This document shows, piece by piece, positions 9,166-19,397 of a stretch of 64,000 nucleotides of DNA. The stretch covers positions 685,906 to 749,905 of the forward strand of contig CAJNDS010002146.1 of assembly GCA_905221605.1 (NCBI GenBank), given 5' to 3'. The translations under genes and the position numbers were made by a program. Position 1 is the first letter of the stretch. Each line of letters opens with the position of its first letter. The DNA comes from Symbiodinium natans (taxonomy: Eukaryota; Sar; Dinophyceae; Suessiales; Symbiodiniaceae). The notes below the pieces were generated by a model, which saw only the letters and a program-made list of their open reading frames with translations, was not told where the DNA came from and did no database searches.

Positions 9166-9306
9166 AGAATAATTATTTCTTGATCCTAAATAAATTATTT
9201 TTTGATCCTAAAAATTTTTTTCTTGATCCTAAATAATTTTGTTGATCCGCATCCCAGCAAATTCCCCTTATCAGGAGGGCCCCACCTCGGTTCGAAGTAG
9301 AGTTCT

Positions 9307-9423
9307 AGTTTAGGGTTTAGGGTTTAGGGTTTAGGGTTTAGGGTTTAGGGTTTAGGGCCTAGGGTTTAGGGTTTAGGGTTTAGGGTTTAGGGTTTAGGGT
9401 TTAGGGTTTAGGGTTTAGGGTTA
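9307..9423 (+). repeat. TTTAGGG interstitial array
   Basis: About sixteen heptamers, one gcctagg variant in the middle. Confidence 0.95.
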
Positions 9424-9478
9424 CGTTGGGTTGAGGGTTGAGGGTTTACTTTAATAGAAAACTTCGGCAATACGTAAT

Positions 9479-9567
9479 AGAAGGGCCTGAATAGTTGGAA
9501 TAGGGTTTTGCCGGTAATCATAGTATAATCAGAAAGGGACGATGAGGGAATACTATTCGGACTTATT
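9479..9567. mobile_element. Family J element
   Basis: agggcctgaatagttggaat...gggacgatgagggaatact, shared with 38361 and 59806. Confidence 0.55.
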
Positions 9568-9655
9568 CCGGCCCCTGTATTACTGTAATTGTAGCTAAGA
9601 CAGCCAGGATAGCAAAGCGGCCGTAACACTGCAGAATCTGTTGGCCTTCAGCAAT

Positions 9656-9760
9656 TTAGCCACGGACGAAAGCTAGGACCAACCACGCCCATCGCTGAAC
9701 AAACCAAAGCGATCCATCACCACCGAGCCGGCGGAATGATTCCATCTCTTTGCCTTGGCA
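9656..9760 (-). CDS. Weak exon candidate
   Basis: The minus strand reads CQGKEMESFRRLGGDGSLWF then VQRWAWLVLAFVRG and a stop at 9656. Hydrophobic C-terminal part. Support is only composition. Confidence 0.25.
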   Translation of the reverse strand, partial: CQGKEMESFRRLGGDGSLWFVQRWAWLVLAFVRG

Positions 9761-10010
9761 CAGAGTTTAGGATTTAGGGCTTAAGGGTGTAGAGTTTAAC
9801 TAGTAGGGTGTCTGGGGGGTTGGGGCTTAGGGGGGTTCAGGTCCTCTAGGGCGCCAGGGTCCTGACCCCAGTTTGAAAAGGTGGAAGCATGATGGATAAA
9901 GGGATCCTTCTTGTGGCGCCCGCTTCAGTGGGGACCGCCCCTGTCATGAAGGACAGCCACACGTGGGTAGCTACTGCTTCTGGCCTCTTATAAGCACGAC
10001 AAGGGCACAG

Positions 10011-10110
10011 AGAGCCCCAAACACCTTAACTAAGGAATGTGCCTTGAAACTAGAAGGGATCCTTAGTACGATTTAAGGAATATTCCTTAACTAAGGGGTG
10101 TCGGGCTCTT
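10011..10110. mobile_element. Family C-like palindrome
   Basis: agagccccaaacaccttaac and gttaaggggtgtcgggctct-type ends around paired aaggaat blocks. Termini differ from other C copies, so it may be a sister family. Confidence 0.65.
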
Positions 10111-10130
10111 TCGGCTGGTTATACAAGCCT

Positions 10131-10250
10131 CTTGTAAGAAGCCTATGGCGGATACTACGCCCCCTGAAGCTGTCCTAGATATCAAGTCCAGTCGGGCTCT
10201 TCATGATCTGGCCAATGTTTGAGGGGTCCGCTATGAGGTCAAGTTTTCCG
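10131..10250. CDS. Exon candidate, strand undecided
   Basis: The plus strand reads KKPMADTTPPEAVLDIKSSR then ALHDLANV and a stop. The minus strand reads KLDLIADPSNIGQIMKSPTG then LDI and a stop. Both look protein-like, so this island shows how weak composition alone is here. Confidence 0.2.
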
Positions 10251-10731
10251 GGCTTTAGGGTTTTGGGTTTTAGGGTTTCGGGTTTAGGGGCTTAGGGTTT
10301 AGAACGTGTCGTGTGGCACGCCTTGAACATGAATTCCTGGGCGTTTTATAGGGGGCCAAACTTGTCTCTCACTGTCTGTTCGGGGGGGCCTAGATTTGTT
10401 TCCTTGGGGCTGCAACATGACGTCCAAACACCATATAAAAAGTCGGCATGGGATCGCACGTGCCTGGCGTTAAAAACCCCGAGCGCCTCTTATCCGGCTA
10501 CGCTCTGAAGCAACTGGCAAGCAGAATATTGTGAACAATGCGGAGGGGTGGGGGCGGGGGGGGGGGGGTGGGAGGGGGGGCAATAAAAACAACCCTCTTC
10601 CCTAAATCCGAAACCCTAAACCCTAACCATTTTGCCCTAAAACGACCCTAGTTGAAAACACCACCCTAAACCCTAAACCCTAAACCCTAAACCCTCTCTA
10701 TCATATATATATATATACATATATTTAAACC

Positions 10732-11230
10732 TTCGGGCGATTTCGGCCAAACTGCCCCCCAATGTTCGGGCGATTCCGGCCAATCTGACCCCAATGTTCG
10801 GGTGATTCCGGTCTGACCCCAATGTTCGGGCGATTTCGGCCAATCTGACCCCAATGTTCGGGCGATTTCGGCCAATCTGACCCCAATGTTCGGGCGATTC
10901 CGGCCAACCTGACCCCATTGTTCGGGCGATTTCGGCCTGAAAAATCACGAACATTGGGGTCAGATGGGCCGGAATCGCCCGAACATTGGGGTCAGATTGG
11001 CCGAAATCGCCCGAACATTGGGGACCCCAATGTTCGTGACTTTTCGGCCTGGCCGAAATCGCCCGAACATTGGGGTCAGATGGGCCGGAAGCGCCCGAAC
11101 ATTGGGGTCAGATTGGCCGAATTCGCCCGAACATTGTGGTCAAATTGGCCGAAATCGCCTGAACATTGGGGGGCAATGTTCGTGACTTTTCGGCCTGGCC
11201 GAAATCGCCCGAACATTGGGGTCAGATTGT
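10732..11230. repeat. Inverted 32-bp minisatellite
   Basis: The left arm has seven units of ttcgggcgatttcggccaat.. (starts 10732, 10765, 10797, 10825, 10857, 10889, 10921). The right arm has seven inverted units with cgccc(g/t)gaac at 10976, 11008, 11060, 11092, 11124, 11156 and 11206. The spacing is 32 bp. Two gaps of about 50 bp on the right hold a second motif, ccccaatgttcgtgactttt, whose reverse complement is at the centre (10934-10959). Confidence 0.9.
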
Positions 11231-11478
11231 TCGTCGGGGGGCTCGGTAGGATGGAAACCTTTTATTTCCTTAATGTTATGGGATTCTTTGGGCGGGTGTT
11301 TTTTTTTTCTGAGCCTGGAACCTCCTAATGACTATGAATGCTAGAACAGTGACCCTCTAGACCCTAAACCCTAAACCCCCAACTTTCGACGTAAGGGACT
11401 CAAGGAGACGTCAAGTTGGCTCACATACCCTAAATCGGCCTGGGAGGTTACCGGGTGTTCTTGGGAAGTAGGGATATA

Positions 11479-11580
11479 TGGGGGGTTTCCGAAAATAGGG
11501 GTACCTTATTGGGGTCCTTATTACAAGGGAAGCCTACTATTTGGGGACTACATTAGGGGTACCTTATTCTCGCAAACCTC
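11479..11580. mobile_element. Family H element
   Basis: tttccgaaaataggggtacc, ggggtccttattacaaggga and a mirrored end with cgcaaacc. It abuts the family A element that starts at 11583. Confidence 0.7.
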
Positions 11581-11582
11581 TA

Positions 11583-11733
11583 CTTGGAGGTTCATGGGAC
11601 TTACCAACCACTTATAACTGGGCTTATAACCCTACTTATAATTGGGACAACCCCTATAAGGCCCTTTAGCGGTATTATGAGTAGGGTTATAAGTACAGTT
11701 ATAACTGGTTAGTAAGTACCATGAACCTCTAAG
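11583..11733. mobile_element. Family A palindromic element
   Basis: Full 151-bp copy with cttggaggttcatggg and ccatgaacctctaag ends and TA on both sides (11581-11582, 11734-11735). Confidence 0.9.
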
Positions 11734-11920
11734 TATATGTATGGTAACGTATGCATATGACCGTAGTCAGGGCACTTCTATCCCTGATTATAACTACCCA
11801 TGAACCTCCAAGAAAGGCGTTTACAGGGCTGACAGAGCTTGCAGGCGTTCTGGGGCTTACAGCTCTTCAGGACCTTTTGAGGGCTGGCGAGGACCTACAA
11901 ATGTCCTGTTTATGCGCTGT

Positions 11921-11948
11921 TTTTTTTTTTTTTTGGGGGGGGGGGGGA
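11921..11948. repeat. T-run/G-run junction
   Basis: Fourteen or more T followed by about fourteen G. One of several T(n)G(n) junctions in the window. Confidence 0.9.
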
Positions 11949-12548
11949 GGTCTCCTTTCGTGCGATACCTCATCCCTGTGAAGCCTGTACGCACGATCAA
12001 CCTTCGAAAGCAGCTCCAGTAACGAAGATGCCTCAAAATCGTACATGAACCCCTTGAGCGAGTTCAGGGATTTAACCCGAAACCCTAAACCCTAAACCCT
12101 AAACCCGTCTGACTCCTGATCTGGAGATACTGCCTGGTGCATGCCTAGGGGCAATAGTCGTTTGTTAGCTAGCCGATCTGCCGGACGAAATCCTGCACCT
12201 TTGTTTTTGCCTCGGCTTTCGCGGGTTCTTTGGACGGGGGGGAGGCGGGGGGGGGGGGGGGGGTTCTTTTGGGTGCAGGGTGTACCTAGCGCTAACAAGG
12301 ATGTAGGGTCTGGAGTCTGGGGTTCCAAGGCTTCGGACAGCGATGAAAGGGAAGGGGGTGAAGATAGCAAGCCGCAAAAGGGTTCAAGACTATGAAGCGG
12401 GGCAGCTTGTACCATAAGTCATCATACTGTCGCGAGGGAGTATCGATTTTAACAGCTACTTGAGGGACTTCAGGGGCACTATCAGGAAGTGAAAGACCTA
12501 GAGCTTTGGAAACGAAGCTCGCCATGTCTGGTTCCAGAAATGTCAAAA

Positions 12549-12806
12549 CTCCGCGTGAAGTATGCTGTACAGAGGCACAAACGCTGTAAATACCGGTGTG
12601 TTTGGGCATCATCGCCAAAGGTATGAGCCCATGACAAGAAACAGCAAATGTCCTCGTGCACTATGTTGTGCAAAGCAGCAAAAACACTGTAGTGTGTTCG
12701 GCATGTTCGCCAAAGGCATGTATGCTTGTGACGGCGTATCCTGTTCCACATCCTTGCGCTGTGTGTTGTACAAAAAACGCTGCAATATGCTAGTGTTTCG
12801 GGCCTA
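12549..12806. repeat. ~100-bp imperfect tandem repeat, 2.5 units
   Basis: Anchors tatgctgtaca (12561), tatgttgtgca (12662) and tgtgttgtaca (12762) are 101 and 100 bp apart. Each is followed by aaacgctg- or aacactgtag-like text and then tgt(g/t)tt(g/c)ggc. Open frames on both strands derive from this repeat. Confidence 0.65.
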
Positions 12807-12948
12807 ACGCACATGAATGGTGTCATTATCCCGCCCCCCCCCCCGGGGGGTCCTAGTAGTTAGTAGGTGGTGGTTCGTAGTAGTAGTCATCGTCGTCGTC
12901 ATTGAAGTCCTGGTGGTGGTGGTGGTGGTGGTGGTGGAGTTTAGGTTG

Positions 12949-13075
12949 CTTGGTAGCCCAGTAGCCAATATATTCCCAAATAACCCCTAAGGTCCCTTGT
13001 AAGGGTCCCTCCTTTAGTCCCCTGAAGTCAGGTTAGGACGGCCTTTGTAAAGGTCCTTAAGGTAGCATTAAGGGG
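12949..13075. mobile_element. Family E left end joined to family K
   Basis: cttggtagcccagtagcc breaks off at 12976 and continues as caaataacccctaaggtccc of family K. A GGT run (12910-12937) lies upstream. Confidence 0.55.
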
Positions 13076-13225
13076 AACCTTTAGCGGTACAACCCCAAAA
13101 CCCCAAACCCTAAACCCTAAAACCCTCCTTGAGGTTAGGACGGGTCGGAGTACATCCTCCAGACGCTGAAGCACAAGTTGAGGAGTCAAGGCTTCAGGCT
13201 GAGGGGCTCTTTCGTTTCGTTAAAC

Positions 13226-13306
13226 ACTAAACCCTAAACCCTAAACCCTAAACCCTAAACCCTAAACCCTAAACCCTGAACCCTGAACCCTGAACCCTGA
13301 ACCCTA
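13226..13306 (-). repeat. CCCTAAA array with CCCTGAA block
   Basis: Seven or eight standard heptamers followed by four consecutive ccctgaa variants, a locally homogenised variant block. Confidence 0.95.
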
Positions 13307-13571
13307 AGAAGCCCCAAGCCCAGCTGAAGATCAGGCCTGGCTTATCCATCCGGTACTTGACATCGACTCATCGACCATGCCTCAAACACATTGAACACTA
13401 CTCACGGTTTAGGGTTTAGGGTTTAGGGTTTTGGGTTTAGGGGTCACATTCTGCAATCCGAGGCTTGTTACGGCGAAGCGCCGAACTCCCGGGCATGCGG
13501 CATGGGTAGTCAGGTAGGCTTCCCCGCACGTGCGCGCGCTCGCACGCGCAAGCGCAGGCGCCCGCGCCGCC

Positions 13572-13690
13572 AATGTGTGTGTGTGTGTGTGCCTTCGGGA
13601 CTCACTTTATCACAAGATTCGGAGAATGTACATATGTACATATCTATATATATATGTGTATACCCATATTTATACATGTATATATACAGT
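13572..13690. repeat. TG and TATATG microsatellites
   Basis: A (tg)9 run followed by atatatgtgtatacc-type AT-rich repeats. Similar text recurs at 13738-13785. Confidence 0.85.
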
Positions 13691-13863
13691 AATAGTTGTC
13701 AGATTTAATCGATCTTTTAGGGGCGGGCGGTTGACTACATATATATATGTGTGTGTGTGTCTATATATATATATATGCACATATAATTCATCCAATGTCA
13801 GCGCGCCTGGTTGTGTACGTGCGCAACGTGCGCGTGAGAGTGGCGCAGGGGGGTCTGGGGCCT

Positions 13864-13973
13864 CATGGGACTTAATTACCTTTACTTATAATACCCCTAA
13901 AGGGCCTTATAGGGGTTATCCCAATTATAAGTAGGGTTATAAGCCCAGTTATAAGTGGGTATTAAGTCCCATA
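13864..13973. mobile_element. Family A element, ends eroded
   Basis: Keeps catgggacttaatt and the interior arms to attaagtcccat, but both cttggaggtt termini are lost. Confidence 0.7.
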
Positions 13974-14042
13974 AGGGCCCGATGCGCTGCTGCTGGGAAC
14001 CCTGTGAACCAAGCTGAGCCCACAAGACACCGAATTCAACCC

Positions 14043-14086
14043 TTTAGGGTTTAGGGTTTAGGGTTTAGGGTTTAGGGTTTAGGGTA
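14043..14086 (+). repeat. TTTAGGG interstitial array
   Basis: Six heptamers; cccta-type repeats of the opposite orientation start within 10 bp downstream. Confidence 0.9.
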
Positions 14087-14432
14087 CAAACCCTAGACCC
14101 TAAACCCGAAACCCAAAACCCTGTGGACCCTAAACCCTTCCTCGGTGATTCTAGGCCACATGGGGGGGGTGTGGTTGCGAGCGGCGCGCGGGGGAGAGGC
14201 GATGTGTCTGCATCTTTATACGAAGATCTTTCTTAAGCCATGCTAAGGACACGATCTAAACCCTAAACCCTAAACGCCTCAACCCTAAACCCTAAACTCC
14301 TCCGTAAAGGATATGAGACTTTGTGGATGTTCGAAACCATACTCGGGCCTGGGTCTCTCTTATACATAGAACGCATGCCGGTAGAACCTGCAATAAGTGA
14401 ATAGAAACTATCTAAACAGTCAAGGGAACCTT

Positions 14433-14482
14433 CCCTAAACCCTAAACCCTAAACCCTAAACCCTAAACCCTAAACCCTAAGC
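14433..14482 (-). repeat. CCCTAAA interstitial array
   Basis: Seven heptamers. Confidence 0.95.
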
Positions 14483-14600
14483 ACGACAACTATGGGATGG
14501 GCGTGTAAGCCATCTCAACTGCTGGCACGTGTCCTGCTTTCTCACGTCGTAGCTCAATGAACTTTTTGAGCTTGCCAGGGTGTGCCTGCACGTCCTGCCA

Positions 14601-14699
14601 TCTGGCTAATTCTTAGTAGGGAACGAAGGAATGAGGGCCCTATGCCCTTGACGGGATTCTTTAGGGCCCTCATTCCCTCATTCCCTACTAAGAACCAGG
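14601..14699. mobile_element. Family L palindromic element
   Basis: taattcttagtagggaacga and ttccctactaagaaccagg ends with agggccctat/tagggccctc inside. The right terminus ends in AG. Confidence 0.75.
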
Positions 14700-14988
14700 G
14701 GGCCGGGGACTATAGTTAAGAGTAGCTTGTGGCCTGTGGCTTCGGGCACCAATGAAAATTCTAAAGGTAAGCAAAACCGGCCAATGTTATGTTTTCAATT
14801 GTGATGTGGCCTGGCATAGTGTGAAATGCTGCTGGAAAAGCAGACTTTCTAATGCAGGCCAAAATGCCTCGGAACTGTTGCGGATTCAAGTGGGGGAAGG
14901 GGGTTGAGAAGTCAGAACTTAACAGTTGTACACGACAATGGAGACCAATAGAGGAGCCACAACTAAGACGTTTAGGACTAGATTGAAG

Positions 14989-15074
14989 GATATACTAACA
15001 GTCCTTACTAGGGATTCTAGTAGGGGTACGATAATGCCCATTAAAGGCTGTTAGTATAAGGGAGAACATCCCAA
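14989..15074. mobile_element. Family D palindromic element
   Basis: atactaacagtccttactag... and ...ggctgttagtataagggag then aacatccca. The left outer arm is missing. Confidence 0.75.
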
Positions 15075-15373
15075 GTTGAAGGCACCAAAACTGCTCCTTC
15101 ACTTGCACATCTTGCGACTCAAGCTGTACATAGGTTTAAGGTTTAGAGAGCTTGCAGGGCCGACATGGCTTAGGCTTTAGGGTTTGGGGTTTAGGGTTGA
15201 GGGTTTAGGGTTTAGGGTTTTAGGGAAGGCTAAGCACGTCCTTCAGGAATTTTTGGACCCGACGCTCGTTCAGCAGATGCATGAAGCCATTCGGAGGCAT
15301 GGGTGGCGAGTGGTCGTTTGGCAAGCTGTAGTTGCCCATCGAAAGCCTCGGTACAATCTTTTAGGCATCCCTA

Positions 15374-15502
15374 ATGGTACTTACCAACCAACTGTAACTG
15401 TACTTATAACCCACTTATAAGCCCCTTTAGTGCCCCAATATGGTTATAAGTACAGTTATAAGTACAGTTATCATTAGTGAGGAAGTACCAGGAACCTCCG
15501 AG
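15374..15502. mobile_element. Family A element, left end truncated
   Basis: Right end accaggaacctccgag followed by TA. The interior has duplicated ttataagtacag. Confidence 0.65.
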
Positions 15503-15934
15503 TACCGGGGCGCTGATAGGCAACCCTCGTTACCAGCAAAGCCCCATCATCCGCAACACCTCACACCCAAGGTTCAGTGTTCAAGGTGCTTAGGGCTGGT
15601 ATCTGTGCATCCCAATACTTAGGAACATTTTTGGAGTACCGGATCGTACCCTTCTTACCAGAACTTATCATGACTAAGATTGTTATCATTCTTGCGCAGG
15701 CCACAAAGCCCCGCAGCCGCGGGTCTACGTGTTTTTAGGGTTTAGGGTTTAGGGTTTAGGGTTTAGGGTTTTTCTACTCCTGGCCAGCAGTAAGGCCCCC
15801 AGAATCATGCGACCTAGGCCTGGGCCCTGCTTGTAGGGCTTATGGGGCCACCGGGCTGACTTTCGGAAAAGGGTAGAAAGGTTGATGGCGACCTTGTCCG
15901 CTACCACAGAAACGGCCCGCGGGCAATTGAGAAC

Positions 15935-16036
15935 CCTAAGCCCTAAGCCCTAAGCCCTAAGCCCTAAGCCCTAAGCCCTAAACCCTAAACCCTAAACCCT
16001 AAACCCTAAACCCTGAACCCTAAACCCTAAACCCAG
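15935..16036 (-). repeat. CCCTAAG block fused to CCCTAAA array
   Basis: Six consecutive ccctaag units, then about eight ccctaaa units with one ccctgaa. Confidence 0.95.
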
Positions 16037-16070
16037 GAGCCTAGCGCCCTGCTCCCTCAACGAACTGCGC

Positions 16071-16181
16071 CCAGAGCTGGCGCCTGGGAGACTTCGACTC
16101 GTGTCGATACCAGTCTGCCTCGACTTCCGAAATGTCGGGCTCGCTTCCGGTCCTCCTGAACGTCAGGGACTGATGAGGGTC
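16071..16181 (-). CDS. Exon candidate, right paralog, SEPDI block
   Basis: The minus strand is open from 16181 to 16071: DPHQSLTFRRTGSEPDISEV then EADWYRHESKSPRRQLW. The core SEPDISEVEADW matches the left copy at 130-168 (SEPDIVDIEADW). A family B element begins at 16183, directly upstream, so a border lies there. Function unknown. Confidence 0.55.
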
Positions 16182-16182
16182 A

Positions 16183-16287
16183 CTTAGATGTTCATGGGTA
16201 GGGCTAGAAGTAGGGCAACCAACTATACGTGTAATCCTATTTAGGGTGCTTGAAGCCCGGCTTAGAAGTTCCCATGAACTTCCAACT
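16183..16287. mobile_element. Family B element, diverged
   Basis: cttagatgttcatgggtagg and cccatgaacttccaac, abutting the right-paralog SEPDI block. Confidence 0.65.
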
Positions 16288-16704
16288 AGTGTGTAGTGTC
16301 TAGAGGGTTCAGGCAGAAAGTGACGATTTCTAAAGCCTAAACCCTAAACCTTAAACCCTGTTCTGGCGAGGCCGAGTTTGTAGGAGCCCTGTCGAACCCA
16401 AAGCCGCCCTAAACCCTAAACCCCAAACCCTAAACCTTAAACCTTAAACCCTAAATCCCCAAATCTTGGGAACCAAGGCTCCTGAAATTACTGCTCCATC
16501 TGGGTAGTTGTCAAAATCACGGTCCCTTTCTGTCCTTCTGGACACCATAAATATTAGGTGCCTTATTCTACTAGGGACCCCAAAAGGGACCGTAATGTTG
16601 ACAGCCACCCATCTAGACCCCTGATGTGTTGTCCTAAGAACTTTAGTCAATTGGTGCCTCCCCTCCCCCTCCACCCCGCCTCACCACTGCAGTCTGGTTC
16701 GAAC

Positions 16705-16757
16705 ACCCTAAACCCTAAACCCTAAACCCTAAACCCTAAACCCTAAACCCTAAACCT
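16705..16757 (-). repeat. CCCTAAA interstitial array
   Basis: Seven heptamers. Confidence 0.95.
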
Positions 16758-17343
16758 TCAACGACAAAGCCCAGACCCTAAACGCAAAACCCAAGACCCT
16801 AAACCCTAAGCCCTTTCCTTGAGGCTTCGATGTGCCCAACAATGGAAATTAAAGGTGAGATGTTTCGGTTCAGGACTTTTCGGTTGCCTAGGGATTAGGG
16901 TTTCGGATTTAGGGTATAGGGCTTAGGGATTTGGGGTCTAGGATATAGATGGATCTAATTTAGGGGTCCTTGTGACCTTGATGCCTTCACCCTGAACCCT
17001 AGCGCATGCTGTGCTTTCGCGTCGCTCTTACAGGGCCTGAAGGGCCAAACACCCATGCGCCCCCAAAACTATCAAGCCCTAAACCCTAAGCCCTGAGCCC
17101 GAAAGGCCCGAAACCCTAAACCCTAAGCCCTGAGCCCGAAACCCTAAATCCTAAACCCTAAACCCTAAGACGCCCTTAAACCCTTGAAGGATTAGGGTTT
17201 AGGGACCCGGGAAATGCCTTAAAATCACAACTGCAAAGGAGTCCCTCTATGGTTTAAGGTCTTCACCTTAATTAAAGCGTAATGGTACCCTAGACCGTGC
17301 ACCCTAAACCCTAAACCACCCTAAACCCAAAACCCTACCTCCG

Positions 17344-17421
17344 GACCAAGGCACGTGCGGGTGCTGCCCGTGAGGGAAGTCGAGAAGCTCGGCATCCCAT
17401 CACAGCAGGGCATCCCATCAT
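17344..17421 (-). CDS. Exon candidate, right paralog, GCRASR block
   Basis: The minus strand reads MMGCPAVMGCRASRLPSRAA then PARALV. It aligns with GCRATRAPLRSS of the left copy through tgatgggatgcc and ggtcc. The right copy has a short internal duplication of tgatgggatgcc. The alternative frame that is open on the left (DDGMPC) meets a TAG here, so either that frame is wrong or this copy is decaying. Confidence 0.3.
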
Positions 17422-17487
17422 CCTACCGAGGGATTACGCGATGCCCCGGTAGAAAGGGCATGAAACCAGGCTTTCAAGTCTGAAGCC

Positions 17488-17560
17488 TATAGGGTTTAGG
17501 GTTTAGGGTTTAGGGTTTAGGGTTTGGGGTTTGGGGTTTGGGTTTAGGGTTTAGGGTTGA
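17488..17560 (+). repeat. TTTAGGG array with variants
   Basis: Five standard units, then tttgggg variants, then two standard units. Confidence 0.9.
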
Positions 17561-17715
17561 GGGTGTAAACCGCATTGACCCTGACGCCTAAACCTTACAA
17601 ACCCTGGACCCTACACTACGCACAGTCTTCTAGACTACCACAGGAGAGGCGTCCTCTCCCCCCCCCCCCTCGCCCCCCCCGACGCTCAGTTTAGGGTTTA
17701 GGGAAAATAAAACTG

Positions 17716-17875
17716 CTAAGCCCCAAAAGGGTTCACGCTCCACGGTACGGGGTCTGGGGTGGTTGTAGGATGGTTTACGGTTGAGACGGTTCATGGCTTC
17801 GGGATCACAGCCTGAATCATGTCTGAGGACAGGAGAATTCGGTGGCAAACACGATCCGTCTCCATTCCGGCCAGA
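17716..17875 (-). CDS. Exon candidate, right paralog, NGDG block
   Basis: The minus strand reads SGRNGDGSCLPPNSPVLRHD then SGCDPEAMNRLNRKPSYNHP and RPRTVEREPFWG. The first part pairs with the left copy at 1883-1978. The second has no left counterpart and could be read-through. Many synonymous differences from the left copy support coding. Function unknown. Confidence 0.5.
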
Positions 17876-18175
17876 AAACTCTCAGCTCTGAACCCTGAAT
17901 CCTGAAACGCAAAGTGGCCCTAAACCTAATTAAAGCCTACACGGTTCAGGCTTTAGGGTTTAAGGTTTAGGGTAGCCCTACAAGGGCCAGAGACCCTTAG
18001 TTTGGGGTGAGCAGAGCCCTTAAAGATCGAAGATCTAAATCCTACATTCTAAACATCTAAACCCTAGACTCTCTCCTAAACCTTAAGCCCTCTCTGAAGC
18101 ATCTACATCCCTAAGCCCCAAGACTCCTCAACTTCCGCGTCCTACACCAGCGGGGGACTTGGGCGGTCGCAACCC

Positions 18176-18800
18176 TTTGCAAACAGAACGCTCGCTCGCA
18201 TGATGGGTTTGGAAAGGGATTCATGAGGTGTTTGAGGCAAGCTTGCACGCTTGGTGGGGTCGCCCCACCCCCCCCCCTCCATTTGCAAACACAATGCTCG
18301 CCCAAATGGGCCTGGAAGGCATTCATATGTTTCGAAGCGGTTTGAAAGTAACTCATATGCTTTGAAGCAAACTTTGGACGGCTTAAGAAATCCGGCTTAC
18401 ATAAGCCGGGGGGTTGAGGGGGCGCAGCCCCCCGATTTGCAAACACAACGTTCGCCCGATGGGTGTGGAAGGGCAAAGAAAAGCTTTGACTCAAGCTTGC
18501 GCATTGCACGGCCTAGAAAGTCGGGGGGGGTGCCCCCCCCCCCCCCCTCCCCCCCCCTGCAAACACAACGCTCGCACGATGGGTTTGGAAAGGGTCAGTT
18601 CAAAAGGTTTTGCAAAGCTAAACATCAAAAACTGGGAGCTTGGGGAGTCGCGACCATTTGCAAACAGAATGCTCGCACGATGGGTTTGGAAGGGATTCAT
18701 ACGGTGCTTGAAGCAAGCTTGCACGTCTTAAACCCGGGGGGTTGGGAGGGGGCCCTCCCATTTGCAAACACTCGCAAGATAGGTTTGGAAGGGAATCATG
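18176..18800. repeat. GC-rich tandem array, six units of ~100-155 bp
   Basis: tttgcaaacacaa(c/t)gctcgc-type anchors at 18176, 18282, 18436, 18556, 18657 and 18761, each followed by cgatgggtttggaagg, gctttgaagcaagcttgc and, in most, a G-run/C-run hairpin around gcgcag. The same unit occurs at 8426-8718. Glycine/proline-rich open frames are repeat artefacts. Confidence 0.85.
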
Positions 18801-18974
18801 TGCTTTGACGGGGGTCAGACCAGGGGACCCGAGCCACACCTTAAAAAAAAAAAAAGCCGGGGCCCACCCCAATAGGGTGTAGGGACTTAGATCAGACTTT
18901 GGTACCCCATATAATCCTTTTTAAGGGAAATGTGGCCCCTAAACCCCGAACCCTAAAAACTCTAAACCCTAAAC

Positions 18975-19000
18975 CCTAACCCCAACCCCCCCCCCCCCCC
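18975..19000. repeat. C homopolymer run
   Basis: About sixteen C directly adjoining the right-paralog PSGQP block. Confidence 0.9.
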
Positions 19001-19099
19001 CGGGAAGAACCAGCGAAGAAGACTTCGGACAACACGTGCATCCTCCTCTGTGGACAGCTCTGCTGGCTGACCGCTGGGCAACAAGGGCAACCTGCCAGG
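19001..19099 (-). CDS. Exon candidate, right paralog, PSGQP block
   Basis: The minus strand reads PGRLPLLPSGQPAELSTEED then ARVVRSLLRWFFP, open for 33 codons from a TTTAGGG array to a C run. It pairs with RLPLMPSGQPDLAMEEE in the left locus. The extra residues here (ARVVRSLLRWFFP) may extend the exon or be lost in the left copy, where telomere repeats replace them. Confidence 0.55.
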
Positions 19100-19397
19100 G
19101 GTTTAGGGTTTAGGGTTTAGGGTTTAGGGTGTACGTTTTAGGGTTAGGGTTAAGGGTTTATACAAACCCTAACCCTTGAGGACTAGACTAGGCTGGCTGC
19201 TTGACTCCTCTCAAACTTTGAGCTCTAAAACTGGGATCCGCGATCCTACTCTACGTCAATCCCTGATCCAGGTGCCTAAAACCCAGAACCCTAAACCCTA
19301 AGCACTAAGCGCTAAACCCTGAACCCTAAACCAACTCTATGGCCTACCTAAACTCCTCCGTGTGCGCCTAAGAGGTGTCCTTCTTCTGCTCCTATTC

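Larger units (their letters stand above)
7393..9252. mobile_element. AT-rich 1.86-kb insertion with inverted ends and 12-bp flanking repeat
   Basis: Begins after cccagcaaattc (7381-7392) and ends before the same 12-mer at 9253-9264, a likely target duplication. The left end ggatcaaaaaaatttatttg and the reverse complement of the right end, ggatcaacaaaattatttag, match closely. Further ggatcaa-plus-AT-rich blocks extend about 90 bp inward on both sides. Inside, in order: an agcagcatttctgag repeat, a long ttgtatatt tract, three GC-rich repeat units and a CCTT tract. No transposase-like frame is visible, so it would be non-autonomous. It could also be an insertion of organellar or other foreign DNA. 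Confidence 0.6.

Noticed and set aside
8928-9236. Serine/proline/leucine-rich proteins
   Set aside because: All three frames are open because the tract is a CCT-T microsatellite.
10732-11230. CRISPR-like regular 32-bp repeats
   Set aside because: There are no unique spacers; units are contiguous and present in both orientations in a eukaryotic context.
10673-11328. Frames with PNIGVRLAEIARTLG-type repeats
   Set aside because: Coding appearance comes from a 32-bp unit that is not a multiple of three and is read in several frames on both strands.
17786-17866. OTU-type cysteine protease from the DGSCL string
   Set aside because: The residue after Leu is Pro, the left paralog has DGPGL with no cysteine, and no catalytic histidine region was found.
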